From contig JAJRTI010000832.1 in NCBI GenBank assembly GCA_024278415.1, forward strand, positions 1-14,763: a stretch of 14,763 nucleotides of DNA. Direction: 5' to 3'. Origin of the DNA: Planctomycetota bacterium (GTDB lineage: Bacteria; Planctomycetota; Brocadiia; JAJRTI01). This document shows, piece after piece, positions 14,394 to 14,763 of this stretch. Position 1 is the stretch's first letter. Each line of letters starts with the position of its first letter. The position numbers and the translations under genes were made by a program. Under the pieces are notes generated by a model. That model searched no databases. It was not told the DNA's origin and saw only the letters and a list, made by a program, of their open reading frames with translations.

Positions 14394-14763
14394 CTACTTC
14401 TTCCCGCCGACTTCGGCCAGACGTTCCTCGGCGAGCTTCACGTACTCGGGCTCGATGTCGTAACCCACATAGTGTCGCTTGGTCTGCTTAGCCGCGACGC
14501 ACGTGGACGCCGCGCCGGCGAATGGGTCGAGCACGAGTTCGCCCTTGAACGTGTACAGCCCGATCAACCGCTTGGGCAATTCCACGGGGAACGGCGCGGG
14601 GTGGCCGACCTTCTTGGCCGATTCGGGCTTGATATACCACACCGACAGTGTGTCGCGCATGAACGCGGCTTTCGTAATCGAGTTCTCGCCCTTGACCACG
14701 CGGTCGAAACGGCCCTTCGAGAACACCAGCACGTACTCGTGCAGGTCGCGCAGCGTCGGGTTG
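14394..14763 (-). CDS. DNA methyltransferase, N4-cytosine/N6-adenine beta class (C-terminal part, cut by window edge)
   Basis: The frame is open through the window end, so only the last 122 residues are visible and the true start lies outside. The C-terminus has GHPAPFPVELPKRLI followed by the S-adenosylmethionine-binding motif VLDPFAGAASTCVAAK and the acidic strand YVGYDIEPEYVKLAEERL. A SAM motif at the C-terminal end, with the catalytic (S/D)PPY motif expected earlier, defines the beta class of amino-methyltransferases. The motif reads AAST where GSGT is more usual, a conservative change. An apparent start at 14732 is only an internal GTG. It would methylate the recognition sequence and so protect the host DNA from the endonuclease encoded just downstream. 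Target base and sequence cannot be told from this part. Confidence 0.93.
   Translation of the reverse strand, partial: NPTLRDLHEYVLVFSKGRFDRVVKGENSITKAAFMRDTLSVWYIKPESAKKVGHPAPFPVELPKRLIGLYTFKGELVLDPFAGAASTCVAAKQTKRHYVGYDIEPEYVKLAEERLAEVGGKK

Overview
This is a GC-rich bacterial chromosome segment, most likely from an uncultured member of the Planctomycetota/PVC group. That placement is inference. It rests on a Hanks-type Ser/Thr kinase, a kinase-like TPR membrane protein and a zinc-ribbon STAS protein close together, a secreted carbohydrate-active BNR protein, loosely packed transcription units, and intergenic DNA full of short palindromes. There is no rRNA, tRNA, CRISPR array, transposase or integrase.

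Layout, left to right. (1) 33-95 is a palindromic repeat, followed by a secreted CBM-like/BNR beta-propeller protein (162-2303, +). (2) 2342-2735 is a gene-free array of hairpins. (3) Two signalling genes lie on the minus strand: a membrane-anchored Ser/Thr kinase (2816-4042) and a zinc-ribbon STAS protein (4324-4920), each with its own promoter candidate. (4) A divergent promoter pair (5525-5631) drives a 66-residue two-helix membrane protein leftward and a potassium-channel/RCK gene rightward. The nicotinate phosphoribosyltransferase gene pncB follows the channel gene after 11 bases. (5) pncB converges on a minus-strand pseudokinase-TPR-membrane protein (8216-9886). (6) A minus-strand type IV pilus/type II secretion-like inner-membrane operon follows: a PilM-PilN fusion (11479-13200), a PilO-like protein (10323-11186) and a small one-helix protein (10023-10307). 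(7) The right edge holds a minus-strand restriction-modification pair: the C-terminal part of a beta-class DNA methyltransferase, cut by the window end, and a 331-residue protein that is probably its endonuclease.

How the genes may work together. The PilMN and PilO-like proteins would form the inner-membrane platform of a pilus or secretion machine, and the small protein is a candidate extra subunit. Kinase, STAS protein and pseudokinase look like parts of Ser/Thr phosphosignalling, but the sequence does not show that they interact. The channel-pncB linkage couples a possibly nucleotide-sensing channel with NAD salvage.

Six sigma70-like promoter candidates share a TTG(A/C)(C/G)n -35 element. 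Five have a 17-base spacer and one has 16. They helped choose start codons: several of the longest open frames begin upstream of or inside these promoters, so shorter starts are used here. The strongest candidates for something new are the PilM-PilN fusion operon with its small third gene, the pseudokinase, the unrecognised endonuclease, and the hairpin array.
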